NCBI GenBank assembly: GCA_017419405.1
Contig: JAFOLH010000006.1
Span: forward strand, 310,001-374,000
Direction of reading: 5' to 3'
Source: Renibacterium sp.
Lineage (GTDB): Bacteria > Actinomycetota > Actinomycetes > Actinomycetales > Micrococcaceae
DNA: 64,000 nucleotides
Shown: positions 1 to 7,891 of the stretch, piece after piece
Layout: each line of letters opens with the position of its first letter
How positions within the stretch are numbered: position 1 is the stretch's first letter
Translations under genes and position numbers: made by a program
The notes under the pieces: model-generated
Told to the model about the DNA's origin: nothing
Databases searched by the model: none
What the model saw: the letters and a program-made list of their open reading frames with translations, nothing else

Positions 1-1
1 G

Positions 2-676
2 GGCACCGAGGAGATGGTTGAACTCCTGGTCCGGGCACATGCCGCCGACCTCAACGAGCGGATCCTGGACAGTCGCCGGGCCCGACCAGACGAGGTCTTC
101 GCAGTCCACGATATTCCCCTTCCGGAGCAGCTCGGATTCGATCCGGAAACCAATCCGACCCCGTCGCATGAACCGTTCGTGGTGTTCCGGGACGATGCCG
201 TGACGGTCAGCGCGGTGCTGGTCCGGCATCCCCCGGTCGCTCCGGCTTTCGCTTTCCGCTTCGACACCGCAGCGGGTTCGGTCACCATTTCCGGAGACAC
301 CGCTGCCTGCGAAAACGTGGTTGCACTGGCCCGTGATTGCGATTTGCTGCTGCATGAAGCGATCGACCTCGAGTGGGTGCAGAGCAGATTCCCAGCCTCC
401 GCCGACCAGCGCTCCGAGGCGGCGAGGTCGCACCACCTCAGAGCCCATACCAGCGTGGCCGAAGCCGTGGATATCGCGCAGCGCTCGAACAGCCGCCAGC
501 TCGCCCTGCACCATCTCGTTCCGGGGAATACGCCGCGCCAGCGTTGGCTCGACTGGGCCAGCGGTTTTCCCGGGCGTTTTCACGTGCCATCGGATCTGGA
601 GGTGATTCCCTTCGGGTACCAGGAACTCGCGGATCCGGGACTCGCTGCGGCACCCGGAGCGAACCGTGCGCGCTGA
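2..676 (+). CDS. Metallo-beta-lactamase-fold hydrolase, C-terminal part (5' end outside window)
   Basis: The reading frame is open back to the first bases of the window, so only the C-terminal ~224 residues are present and the true start lies upstream. The visible part has the late motifs of an RNase Z/arylsulfatase-like metallo-beta-lactamase fold: SGDTAACENVVALARDCDLLLHEA (metal-binding Asp and the HEA motif), then a SHHLRAHTS segment and a final ALHHLVPG histidine pair. Such enzymes use two metal ions to hydrolyse esters, phosphodiesters or lactones; the substrate cannot be read from the sequence. The stop overlaps the GTG start of the next gene by 11 bases, so the two are probably co-translated and the transporter may import this enzyme's substrate or product (inference). 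Confidence 0.8.
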   Translation, partial: GTEEMVELLVRAHAADLNERILDSRRARPDEVFAVHDIPLPEQLGFDPETNPTPSHEPFVVFRDDAVTVSAVLVRHPPVAPAFAFRFDTAAGSVTISGDTAACENVVALARDCDLLLHEAIDLEWVQSRFPASADQRSEAARSHHLRAHTSVAEAVDIAQRSNSRQLALHHLVPGNTPRQRWLDWASGFPGRFHVPSDLEVIPFGYQELADPGLAAAPGANRAR

Positions 677-2009
677 AGCCGACGCCCCGAGCGAACTGAA
701 CAGCTCCGCCATGCGGCGGATCCTGGCCTCCAGTTTCATCGGCACCGCCATCGAGTACTACGACTTCATCCTGTACGCCACCGCGGCCAGCCTGGTTTTC
801 GGCCAAGTCTTTTTCGCCAACCTCGGACCAGGCCTGGGCTTGCTCGCCTCGTTCGCCACGCTCGCGGTCGGCTACCTGGTCCGGCCGTTGGGCGGGGTGA
901 TCTTCGGGCATTTCGGCGACACCGTCGGCCGTAAAAAGATGCTCATCATCTCGATGACCATGATGGGCGTGGCCACGACGACCATCGGTTTGCTGCCGGG
1001 GAGCGATCAAATCGGCCAGCTGGCTCCACTGCTCCTGATCATGCTGCGCATCGTCCAAGGCGTCGCCGTCGGCGGCGAATGGGGCGGTGCCGCCCTGATG
1101 GCGATGGAACACGGGCCCAAGAACCGCCGCGGGCTCAGCACTTCGTTCGCGAACGCCGGCGGCCCCGCGGGTGCCATCCTGGCGACCTTGGTAGTGGCGG
1201 TCATGGTGCCGCTCTCCGGAGACGGATTCCTCAGTTGGGGTTGGCGGGTGCCATTCCTGCTGAGCGTGGTGCTGATCGCCGTCGGCATGGTGATCCGGTT
1301 GAAAGTCGCCGAAAGTCCGCAATTCGAGCAGCTTGCCGAAAAAGCCAAGCAGAAGAAGATCCCGTTGCTCACCGTGCTCCGCCGGCAGCCCAAGGCCTTG
1401 CTCGTCACGTTGCTGGCCTGCAGCGGCTTCTATTACGTGCAATCGCTGATCACGGTCTGGGGACTGTCGGTCGTCAGTGCCCGGGGTGCTGATCCCGGGC
1501 CGATCCTGGTCATGAAAGCGGTGGCGGCCTGTTTGTTGTTGATCACCACGTTCTACTTCGCGAATCTGAGCGACAAGCTGGGACGGCGACCAGTGCTGAT
1601 TGCCGGAGCAATCGCGGCCGCGGTGCTGATCTACCCGCTGCTCCTGCTCATCGACACCGGAAACAGTTGGGCCTATCTAGTGGTCCTGCTCATCGGCAAC
1701 GGCCTGATTCAGGGCTGCCTCTACGGCCCTATCGGCGCCTTCACCGCGGAACGGTTTCCGCCGGAGACCCGCTACACCGGAGCTTCCTTGGCCTATCAAG
1801 GAGCGTCCACACTCGGCGCCGGATTCACTCCGGTGATCGCGAGCAGTTTGGTCTTGGCCGCCGGCGGCGGAATGTGGCTTTTGGGCCTGTTCAGCGCCGT
1901 CGTGATGGCGATCGTCGGCTGGTGCGTCTTCGTCACCACGGAAGCCGTGGTCAAAGAGCCGCCGGAAATCCGGCACGCCGCCGTGGACGGGGCCGAAGGC
2001 CGGGTCTAG
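666..2009 (+). CDS. MFS transporter, metabolite:H+ symporter (MHS) type
   Basis: A 447-residue polytopic membrane protein with about 12 hydrophobic segments. The opening FIGTAIEYYDFILYATAA is typical of the MHS/ShiA-ProP branch of the major facilitator superfamily, and the loop 2-3 signature appears as FGDTVGRKK near residue 90. Family members import organic acids, shikimate, alpha-ketoglutarate or compatible solutes with protons; the substrate here is unknown. The GTG at 666 overlaps the hydrolase gene. An ATG at 711 (MRRILASS) is an alternative start that would keep all membrane segments. It converges on a small minus-strand gene, with the two stops overlapping by 4 bases. Confidence 0.88.
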   Translation: MRAEADAPSELNSSAMRRILASSFIGTAIEYYDFILYATAASLVFGQVFFANLGPGLGLLASFATLAVGYLVRPLGGVIFGHFGDTVGRKKMLIISMTMMGVATTTIGLLPGSDQIGQLAPLLLIMLRIVQGVAVGGEWGGAALMAMEHGPKNRRGLSTSFANAGGPAGAILATLVVAVMVPLSGDGFLSWGWRVPFLLSVVLIAVGMVIRLKVAESPQFEQLAEKAKQKKIPLLTVLRRQPKALLVTLLACSGFYYVQSLITVWGLSVVSARGADPGPILVMKAVAACLLLITTFYFANLSDKLGRRPVLIAGAIAAAVLIYPLLLLIDTGNSWAYLVVLLIGNGLIQGCLYGPIGAFTAERFPPETRYTGASLAYQGASTLGAGFTPVIASSLVLAAGGGMWLLGLFSAVVMAIVGWCVFVTTEAVVKEPPEIRHAAVDGAEGRV

Positions 2010-2209
2010 TCCCGGATCTCGATCCCCAACCGCTCCTCGAGCAGCCCGGGAACCGTCCAGTCGATGGTCACCCGCTGGTGGGTCTTGGGATCGTAGATGG
2101 TGGTTTCATTAGGGTGCGGCAGCTGCTCCCGGTAGTTCAACAGCGCTTGGCCGCGAGTGATGTATCCCCAAGGGGTAAGAATGAGACGGGGCAATTCGTA
2201 GGTTTTCAT
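2006..2209 (-). CDS. Small conserved-looking hypothetical protein (67 aa)
   Basis: A 67-residue soluble protein beginning MKTYELPRLILTPWGYITRG. It has no membrane segment and no motif I can assign. Many charged and aromatic residues and an ordinary composition argue for a real protein rather than a shadow, and no other gene covers this stretch. The ribosome site is weak (AGAGAG about 11 bases before ATG). Its end overlaps the stop of the convergent transporter gene by 4 bases. No function is proposed. Confidence 0.55.
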   Translation of the reverse strand: MKTYELPRLILTPWGYITRGQALLNYREQLPHPNETTIYDPKTHQRVTIDWTVPGLLEERLGIEIRD

Positions 2210-2305
2210 TGTCTACAGTCTCTCTTGATGAACCTGGATGATTGCTTTGGGCATCATGATAGCTTGCTGCGAACCAACCGGCTCAGATTCACGACCAGGC
2301 GTGCC

Positions 2306-3004
2306 TCAGGCCCCCGATCTGGAAATCGAGGCGACGCTGACGCTATTCGCATCGCGGATTTCGATCTCCGCCATATTGTCGATCGTGATCGGCGTCGCGC
2401 CGACTACTTTGACCTGGCCCTGCGCAGTGGCGCTCCAACTTGCCGCCCGGTCGTAGTTCCCCGAACTGTCTTTGACCCAGAGCGAGAGCGTCCCTTGGGT
2501 CGGCAGGCTGCTCCCCTCGACATCGAGTTCGGTGCCCCAACCCTTTTTCAGCAGATCCAATTTGACCACGGTGCCAGCGGTGCTGGTCATGGTGTATTTT
2601 TCATCGGGACCCGGCCCCTGGGTCAGGAGCGGTCCGGCAATCACGCCGATCCCCAGGAAAGCTGCCGCGACGCCGGCGAGCAGAGCGAAAGTCCGCCGGC
2701 GGCTCTGCCGGCGCCGAGCCGCAAGTTCGCCCATCAGCGGGATGATGTTGCTAGCTTCAGGATCCGACTCCGGAGAGCTGTCCCGGTCCTGCGGACCGCC
2801 GGCGGCCAGCGCGGTCGCAGTGTCCAGCGGAACCGAGTCCAGCAATCCCGGCAGGGACTGCAAAGATGCCAACTCGCTGGCGCACGAATCGCATTCAGCC
2901 AGGTGGTCTTCGAACACCTGGGTTTCCTGGCTGTCCAGTCCGTTGAAAAGATAAGCACCCATCATCTGCCGCACCGCCTCATGGTCACGAGGGTCTTCCT
3001 TCAC
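2306..3004 (-). CDS. Anti-sigma factor (zinc-binding ZAS / RskA type)
   Basis: A 232-residue membrane protein that should hold the adjacent ECF sigma factor inactive. The cytosolic N-terminus carries the HxxxCxxC zinc anti-sigma motif (His34, Cys38, Cys41). A basic stretch (RRRQSRRR) leads into one membrane helix at about residues 105-127, and the rest forms an RskA-like extracytoplasmic domain. Its ATG overlaps the sigma gene stop by 4 bases (ATGA), so synthesis is translationally coupled. In this family, release usually follows redox change or regulated proteolysis of the anti-sigma factor; which one applies here is not visible. Confidence 0.88.
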   Translation of the reverse strand: MKEDPRDHEAVRQMMGAYLFNGLDSQETQVFEDHLAECDSCASELASLQSLPGLLDSVPLDTATALAAGGPQDRDSSPESDPEASNIIPLMGELAARRRQSRRRTFALLAGVAAAFLGIGVIAGPLLTQGPGPDEKYTMTSTAGTVVKLDLLKKGWGTELDVEGSSLPTQGTLSLWVKDSSGNYDRAASWSATAQGQVKVVGATPITIDNMAEIEIRDANSVSVASISRSGA

Positions 3005-3501
3005 GATTCCATTCCCATCTCGTTCAAAACTGCACGGAGCGACTTCGCTGCATAAAATGCCCGGGACTTGGCGGTACCGGTCGGAATCCGCAGTTTTTGG
3101 GCGGCTTCGACCACCGTGAGCCGCTGATAGTGCAGCGCCACGATCACCTCGCGGTGCTCCGGGCTGATCCGTTTCAATGCTTCTTCCATCAATACCTTCG
3201 TCACGATCGAATCCGTGGATTCCACAGCCACCGCCAGCTGCTCCGGATCCACTGCCGAAGCCTGTTGCGGCCGCCGTTGCTGCCGGCGGAAATTGTCGAT
3301 CACGATGTTCCGGGCGATCCGGAACAGATAACTCCTGATGCTCGTCGTGATCTCCGGGTTCTGCTGCCAGACCCGGACTATCGCTTCCTGTACGACGTCT
3401 TCGGCTTGTTCCGGATTCGAGGTGAGGCCCAGGACGAAACTGCGAAGCGCCGGAGCATGCTCTTGATAGATCGCAGCGACTACCTGCTCATCCAACGGCA
3501 T
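3001..3501 (-). CDS. ECF-type RNA polymerase sigma factor
   Basis: A 166-residue group 4 sigma factor with only regions 2 and 4. Region 2 (AEDVVQEAIVRVWQQ, then SYLFRIARNIVIDNFRR) binds the -10 element and core polymerase. Region 4 (SPEHREVIVALHYQRLTVVEAAQKLRIPTGTAKSR) is the -35-recognising helix-turn-helix. It is encoded directly before its anti-sigma factor and divergently from a lipoprotein gene. The intergenic region holds the same promoter-like motif (TGAACC, 16-17 bases, CGTCTTA) facing both ways, which predicts autoregulation and control of the lipoprotein. The motif resembles what I recall for mycobacterial SigL-type factors; that link is inference. Confidence 0.92.
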   Translation of the reverse strand: MPLDEQVVAAIYQEHAPALRSFVLGLTSNPEQAEDVVQEAIVRVWQQNPEITTSIRSYLFRIARNIVIDNFRRQQRRPQQASAVDPEQLAVAVESTDSIVTKVLMEEALKRISPEHREVIVALHYQRLTVVEAAQKLRIPTGTAKSRAFYAAKSLRAVLNEMGMES

Positions 3502-3545
3502 TAACGCCTCATCGTTTTCTATCAGTTGCTTGTCTCATCGGGTAA

Positions 3546-3571
3546 GACGCCGCCGACCCGGAAAAGGTTCA
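3546..3571 (-). promoter_or_regulatory. Candidate ECF promoter for the sigma/anti-sigma operon
   Basis: On the minus strand TGAACC (3571-3566) is followed after 16 bases by CGTC (3549-3546) and TTA. The GAAC -35 core and CGTC -10 core are typical of ECF sigma promoters. It lies 45 bases before the sigma-factor start, so it would form an autoregulatory loop. Confidence 0.6.
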
Positions 3572-3594
3572 TCCGGAAAAATTTTCCGACCGAT

Positions 3595-3621
3595 TGAACC
3601 GAATCCAAACCGCCCGGCGTC
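3595..3621 (+). promoter_or_regulatory. Candidate ECF promoter for the lipoprotein gene
   Basis: On the plus strand TGAACC (3595-3600) is followed after 17 bases by CGTC (3618-3621) and TTA, the same hexamer and heptamer as the opposite-facing promoter 25 bases away. It lies about 100 bases before the lipoprotein ATG, leaving a long 5' leader. Confidence 0.6.
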
Positions 3622-3719
3622 TTAGGGGCATTGGTCGATCATCCCATCCGCAGCGGTGCTCGGCCAGCCACGGGCCGAATCGCCCAGTGGGAAGCTCAAA
3701 ATCTTAGGAGTCAAGCATT

Positions 3720-4217
3720 ATGAAGAAACAATTGATCATCGCCCTCGCCGGAGTGTCGTTGAGCGCTCTGGCGCTCACCGGGTGCAGCGGCACGGCAGCT
3801 GACTCCTCCGGCTCGGCGTCCGCCTCTGCCTCGGCCTCCAGCACGGCGGCAGCCGCGGAACTGAAGACCGCCCAGACCTCGCTGGGCAACATCCTGGTCG
3901 ATGGCAAAGGCATGTCGGTCTACTTGTTCGACAAGGACGTCAAAGATTCCGGGACCAGCGCTTGCGCCGGTGAATGCATTGCCAATTGGCCAGCGGTGAC
4001 CACTAGCTCCAGCGCTCCGGTGCTCGAGGGCGTCACCGGACAGGTCGGCACGATCGGCACCGCTGACGGAAAACGGCAGATCACGGTCAACGGGATGCCG
4101 CTCTACTACTTCGCCAAGGACTCTGCCGCCGGCGACACCGCAGGCCAGGGCGTCAACGGCGTTTGGTGGGTGCTCGACCCCGCTGGAGCAAAGATCGGCG
4201 CTCCCGCAGCATCGTAA
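3720..4217 (+). CDS. Secreted lipoprotein with YxFxxD repeats (COG4315-like)
   Basis: A 165-residue lipoprotein. The signal peptide ends in a lipobox (LALTGC, lipidated Cys22) and is followed by a Ser/Ala-rich linker. The folded part has two copies of the repeat typical of the COG4315 / PF03640 family, each ending in an aromatic-acidic motif: SVYLFDKD and PLYYFAKD, with a Cys pair in SACAGECIANWP between them. The family is widespread in actinobacteria and often sits beside ECF sigma/anti-sigma genes, but its biochemical role is not established. The RBS is TTAGGAG. It is probably the main target of the divergent sigma factor, and its mRNA likely ends at the hairpin at 4262-4312. Confidence 0.85.
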   Translation: MKKQLIIALAGVSLSALALTGCSGTAADSSGSASASASASSTAAAAELKTAQTSLGNILVDGKGMSVYLFDKDVKDSGTSACAGECIANWPAVTTSSSAPVLEGVTGQVGTIGTADGKRQITVNGMPLYYFAKDSAAGDTAGQGVNGVWWVLDPAGAKIGAPAAS

Positions 4218-4261
4218 GCACTTCCCTGAAGCCGCGCGGCCGCCTCGGCCGTGCGGCAATG

Positions 4262-4312
4262 GCGGTCCAGCAGACGGGAAAATCATTGGGGGTTGCCCGT
4301 CTGCTGGACCGC
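4262..4312. terminator. Strong inverted repeat between convergent genes
   Basis: Two perfect 17-base arms (4262-4278 GCGGTCCAGCAGACGGG and its complement at 4296-4312) flank a 17-base loop. It lies between the stops of the convergent lipoprotein and acetyltransferase genes, so it probably terminates transcription from both sides. There is no clear T-tract, only GTTCTT on the plus-strand side. Confidence 0.6.
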
Positions 4313-4338
4313 GTTCTTCGCCGGCCCCGGAACCAGGA

Positions 4339-4905
4339 TCAACTCCGGCGCAACGGCCATTCTTCGGCCAGGATCGCATAGATTTCCAGATCGGCCCACG
4401 CGCCCTTGAACCGGAGACTGCTCAGATGGCTCGCCTCATGGCGCATTCCCAACCGCTCGGCGAGCTTTGCCGAGGCATGGTTCCCACCGTTGATCCGCGC
4501 AATCACCCGGTGCAGGCCCAGTTCCCCGAACGCCAGGTCCAAAAGCGCGGAACAGGCTTCCGAGGCGTAGCCCCGGCCAGTGGCTTCCGGGTGGAATACA
4601 TAACCGATCTCGCCGGCCCGATGTTCTGCCGAATGGAAAAACAGCACGACGTCGCCGATCAAGCTCCCCGATTCGGCGGACTCCACGCCCAAAGTGAGCG
4701 CTTGGGCTTCTCCGGTGAGCGCCGTCCGGGCGAAATCACCGGCCAGCCGCTGGGCCAGCACCGCTTCGTCCATCGGCTCGAAGGGCAAGAACCGGCAGAC
4801 TTCCGCATCGCCCCGATACGCCAGCAGATCGGGGGTGTCCTCGGGCCTCAGCGGCCGCAATCGCAACCGGGGAGTCTCGATCGGGTAATCCGGGTGTAGC
4901 TGCAC
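4339..4905 (-). CDS. GNAT-family N-acetyltransferase (RimJ/RimL-like)
   Basis: A 188-residue acetyltransferase. It opens with the usual ETPRLRLRPLRPEDTPDLLAY strand of RimJ/RimL-type GNAT proteins. The acetyl-CoA binding region is GEIGYVFHPEATGRGYASEACSALLDLAFGELGLHRV, with the Q/RxxGxG/A loop as ATGRGYA. It ends with the family's LGMRHEA segment. Such enzymes acetylate the N-terminus of a ribosomal protein, an amino acid or a small toxic amine; the substrate is unknown. The start is GTG at 4905. It stands alone between a terminator-like hairpin and the GMC oxidoreductase gene, which lies 33 bases upstream on the same strand and could be co-transcribed. Confidence 0.85.
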   Translation of the reverse strand: MQLHPDYPIETPRLRLRPLRPEDTPDLLAYRGDAEVCRFLPFEPMDEAVLAQRLAGDFARTALTGEAQALTLGVESAESGSLIGDVVLFFHSAEHRAGEIGYVFHPEATGRGYASEACSALLDLAFGELGLHRVIARINGGNHASAKLAERLGMRHEASHLSSLRFKGAWADLEIYAILAEEWPLRRS

Positions 4906-4938
4906 CCCCTGATTCTGCCAGGTCCACAGCCGGGCAGG

Positions 4939-6801
4939 TCAACCGGCCGAAAGAATCTGGTCCGCAGCCCGTTCCGCCAAGGTCGCCGTGGGCGCCCAGA
5001 TGAAGCTGCCCGGGATCCGGTTGAACGCCGAAGCATCGACCACCCGCAGTCCAGAGGTTCCCCGCACCCGGTGTTTGGAGTCCAAGACCGCCATCGGGTC
5101 ACTCGCCGCCCCGATCGGGTTGGTGCACGAACCGTGGTGTCCGAATTGCTCTTTGCGGATGTAATCGGTCAGATTGGCCGACGTTCCGGGCGCCACTTCG
5201 ACGCCGGACAGACCCGCCCGTTTGTTGATCCGGCGGGCAACCTCGATCCCCTCGGAAATGGCAGCAATGTCATAAGCACCGTTGCTGCCGTCGTCGAAGG
5301 ACTGTTTGTTGACATACGGCGTGTTCAACGGATCCGCAGAACGCAGCCGGACATAGCCCTTGCGGCTCTGCGAATATGCTTTGACCACAATCCAGGTCAG
5401 GTACTGGGACGGGGTCTGCAATGCCGTGTCCACCCAGCCGGGCCGGAAGTTGTAGAACTCCCCGAAAACGCCCAAAAGCGCCACCTCCGGACGTTCCGAT
5501 CCGGCGGAGTAGCGCCGTCGCAGGTAGAACGGTGCACCGTTGCTGCCGTATACCGAAGCAGTCCCGCCGGCTTGCCAACCGGTCATGCAGACGACGTCTT
5601 CCGGGCCTCCGGTGAGCGTGCATCCCGCGGTCAGGCTCAGTGGCCGGTCCAACCGGGTAACCACAGTGGCCTCATTGCGATCCTGGAAATTGCTGCCGAC
5701 GCCGGGCAACGGGACTTTGACTTCGATGCCCTGGCTGCGCAGCTGTTCGGCCGGCCCGATGCCGGAAAGCATGAGCAGCTGGGGCGAGTTGTAGCATCCG
5801 CCGGCCAGGATGACCTCCTTGCGCGCCCGGATGGTGCGGCGCAGCTTCGCACGGGTTCCCTCGCTCGGATTGCCGGCGTCGGGATCCGCCGAGTACAGGT
5901 GCTGGCTGGCCAAATACTGTACGCCCACGGCTTTCTGCGCGCCGTCGGGGGCGCGTTCCAGGAGCACCTTTTCGGCGAGCGCGCCGTTCAGGATGGTCAG
6001 GCCGGGGTTCTTCGCGGCCGCCGCGAGCAGCCGTTCACGCGGGCCGATGCGCCGGCCGTTCCGTGAGTTCTGCGGTGTGAGGTAAGCCCCTTGGGCGCTC
6101 TGCGAAGTGTTGAGGTAGGAGTTCGGGTCCGGGCCGATCTTGACCGCGGCCCCCTGCGGCAACAACGCGTTTTCTGCTTCGAAGGAGGCCAGCAGCCGGG
6201 CGACTTGGTCGTCGGTGGCCGCGCGCAGCGGGGTGACTTGTTGCAATGGCTGCCAAGACAGCACCTTTTCCCAATACCCCCACATCGTTTCCGGGTCGAA
6301 GGACGCATCTCCGGTGAGATTCTGCAGATAGCTCCAGTCGCCGGGGCTCGCGTTGATGGTGACCATCGCGTGATGCGCGGAACACCCGCCGAGGGTTGCT
6401 GCCCTCGGGTAAAGCACGCCGTCTTTTTGCGGCACGAACTGCCCGCCGTGCGCTGCTGCGTCGGCATAGTGCCGGACGAAGTAGTCCCAACGGATCGCGG
6501 GGTCGGAAACCGTCCTCGGCCAAAGTGCCGGCACGTCGTAATAGGTGCTGTTCCCCTGGTCCGGCCCGGCTTCCAGGACGACGACGACGTAACCGGCCTC
6601 CGCCAACCGGGCAGCCACCGGGGCACCGCCGGGTCCGCTGCCGACCACGATGTAGTCGACTTCGCTCGGCGGATTGGCGGCATCGCGCACCGCCATGGGC
6701 TGCGGTAAACCGAAGGCGCCCAGCGGCAAAGCACCCAGGGTCATCCCGGTCAGGACATTGCGTCTGGTCAGATCGTTGGTTCCGGTCACGTCATCGGCCA
6801 T
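4939..6801 (-). CDS. GMC-family FAD oxidoreductase, probably Tat-exported
   Basis: A 620-residue FAD-dependent oxidoreductase. The N-terminus (LTRRNVLTGMTLGALPLGAFG) has the twin-arginine pattern and a short hydrophobic stretch, suggesting folded export. The dinucleotide fold follows as VVGSGPGGAPVAARLAEAG ending in LEAG. The GMC signatures GGCSAHHAM and LAGGCYNSPQLLMLSGIGP are present. Near the C-terminus are the active-site histidine region (FGHHGSCTNPIG) and the closing FAD motif RVVDASAFNRIPGSFIWAPTATLAERAAD. GMC enzymes oxidise alcohols such as choline, cholesterol or sugars. The short insert sizes and export suggest an extracellular alcohol or sugar substrate, but which one cannot be read. 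Confidence 0.87.
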   Translation of the reverse strand: MADDVTGTNDLTRRNVLTGMTLGALPLGAFGLPQPMAVRDAANPPSEVDYIVVGSGPGGAPVAARLAEAGYVVVVLEAGPDQGNSTYYDVPALWPRTVSDPAIRWDYFVRHYADAAAHGGQFVPQKDGVLYPRAATLGGCSAHHAMVTINASPGDWSYLQNLTGDASFDPETMWGYWEKVLSWQPLQQVTPLRAATDDQVARLLASFEAENALLPQGAAVKIGPDPNSYLNTSQSAQGAYLTPQNSRNGRRIGPRERLLAAAAKNPGLTILNGALAEKVLLERAPDGAQKAVGVQYLASQHLYSADPDAGNPSEGTRAKLRRTIRARKEVILAGGCYNSPQLLMLSGIGPAEQLRSQGIEVKVPLPGVGSNFQDRNEATVVTRLDRPLSLTAGCTLTGGPEDVVCMTGWQAGGTASVYGSNGAPFYLRRRYSAGSERPEVALLGVFGEFYNFRPGWVDTALQTPSQYLTWIVVKAYSQSRKGYVRLRSADPLNTPYVNKQSFDDGSNGAYDIAAISEGIEVARRINKRAGLSGVEVAPGTSANLTDYIRKEQFGHHGSCTNPIGAASDPMAVLDSKHRVRGTSGLRVVDASAFNRIPGSFIWAPTATLAERAADQILSAG

Positions 6802-6872
6802 GGTTCCATCTCTCGAAAGGATCGGTGCTCAGCGTTGGAGCCAGGTCAGAATCACGCCCTGACGGCAGCGGC

Positions 6873-6897
6873 GGCGGCCACGGATCCCGTGGCCGCC
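6873..6897 (-). terminator. GC-rich hairpin downstream of the serine protease
   Basis: A perfect 11-base stem (GGCGGCCACGG, 6873-6883, and its complement 6887-6897) with a 3-base loop lies 37 bases past the stop of the minus-strand protease gene. It fits a transcription terminator, although no T-tract follows. Confidence 0.5.
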
Positions 6898-6934
6898 ACC
6901 CCGTGCCGTCATAGGCCTCAAGGCATCACTGTTG

Positions 6935-7891
6935 CTAGGCGGCAGCAGCTGTCTTGTAGGTGTTTTGGATGACGGTCCCCCAATACGGCCCGTACATCAT
7001 TTGCACTCCGTTGTAGCCGTAGCTGTTGACGCTGTTCTGCAGTCCGTTGGAACCGGTCCCGATGAACCAGGGGCCACCCGACGATCCGCCGGTCATCGTG
7101 CACGGGATGCCCTGCGTGGTGTTGCCCGAGTTGATCCGGTCATTGGTCGCCTTGCCCGCGCAGCTCCACAGCCGTTGGCCGTCATAGGGCGCCGCGGCCG
7201 GGTACCCGTACGCGGTGTAGTTCAGCCCACGGGATTGGTTGAAGGCCACTCCGGAAGCCCCGACCACATCAGCCAAGCGCTTGCCGTTGAGTGTCGAGAC
7301 GACCGCGAATCCGGTGTCGTAGTTGATATCCCCGTTGTTGACCCACTGGCTGGTGGCGATGAGGGTTCTGGCCGGCCATTTTCCGTACGGAGCCGCACCA
7401 TTTTCATAGGCGGGTACGAACACGAAGTCCTTGTAGTAGACGCCGGGCCCTTCGTTCATGCAGTGGCCCGCAGTCGATACGGTACTGCCGTTGGTCGAGT
7501 TCACCGAGTTGCCTGAGCAGACATATCCGGAACCGTTGATTGTGAAGAACACCTTGCCGATATTGGAGATCGGCGTCAACGGGCCGCTTGTCGCCCGCAA
7601 CACCGGCTGCTGCGCCGGCACCGTGGTGGGCAGGCCGGTTTGCGGTTGGACCGTTGGTCCGGCAACTTTGTCCGCGACGAGCGAATCACCCGGGATCGCG
7701 GCTTTCATCCGCTCCGGCGTCCAGTAATCCTGTGCCGCCTGGGCCTCGGAAGTTGAAATCGCGGTGGAACTGACATCGCCGCTGCTGACCGGCTCGGCAG
7801 CCGCCTGGCTCATACCCGCGCCAAACAATGCCGTTACCGCAGCCACTACGAGAAACGTCAGCGGAACCTGCTTCTTGAGCTTCGTGTTCAT
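6935..7891 (-). CDS. Secreted trypsin-like serine peptidase (S1/V8-like)
   Basis: A 318-residue secreted protease. The signal peptide (residues 1 to about 32, cut near MSQAAA) is followed by a ~75-residue propeptide-like region. The catalytic triad is readable: His143 in STAGHCM, Asp192 in NYDTGFAVV and Ser271 in MTGGSSGGPWF. Cysteine pairs such as Cys125/Cys144 and Cys244/Cys264 probably form disulfides. The layout resembles the V8/glutamyl-endopeptidase branch of family S1. The start is ATG with GGGAG seven bases upstream. Two hairpins lie directly before the RBS and could affect expression. It acts outside the cell, probably in protein scavenging. Confidence 0.87.
   Translation of the reverse strand: MNTKLKKQVPLTFLVVAAVTALFGAGMSQAAAEPVSSGDVSSTAISTSEAQAAQDYWTPERMKAAIPGDSLVADKVAGPTVQPQTGLPTTVPAQQPVLRATSGPLTPISNIGKVFFTINGSGYVCSGNSVNSTNGSTVSTAGHCMNEGPGVYYKDFVFVPAYENGAAPYGKWPARTLIATSQWVNNGDINYDTGFAVVSTLNGKRLADVVGASGVAFNQSRGLNYTAYGYPAAAPYDGQRLWSCAGKATNDRINSGNTTQGIPCTMTGGSSGGPWFIGTGSNGLQNSVNSYGYNGVQMMYGPYWGTVIQNTYKTAAAA

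Noticed and set aside
438-1442. Long minus-strand frame opposite the MFS transporter
   Set aside because: It is an antisense shadow typical of GC-rich DNA. Its composition is Gln/Gly/Arg/His-rich and it overlaps two recognised genes.
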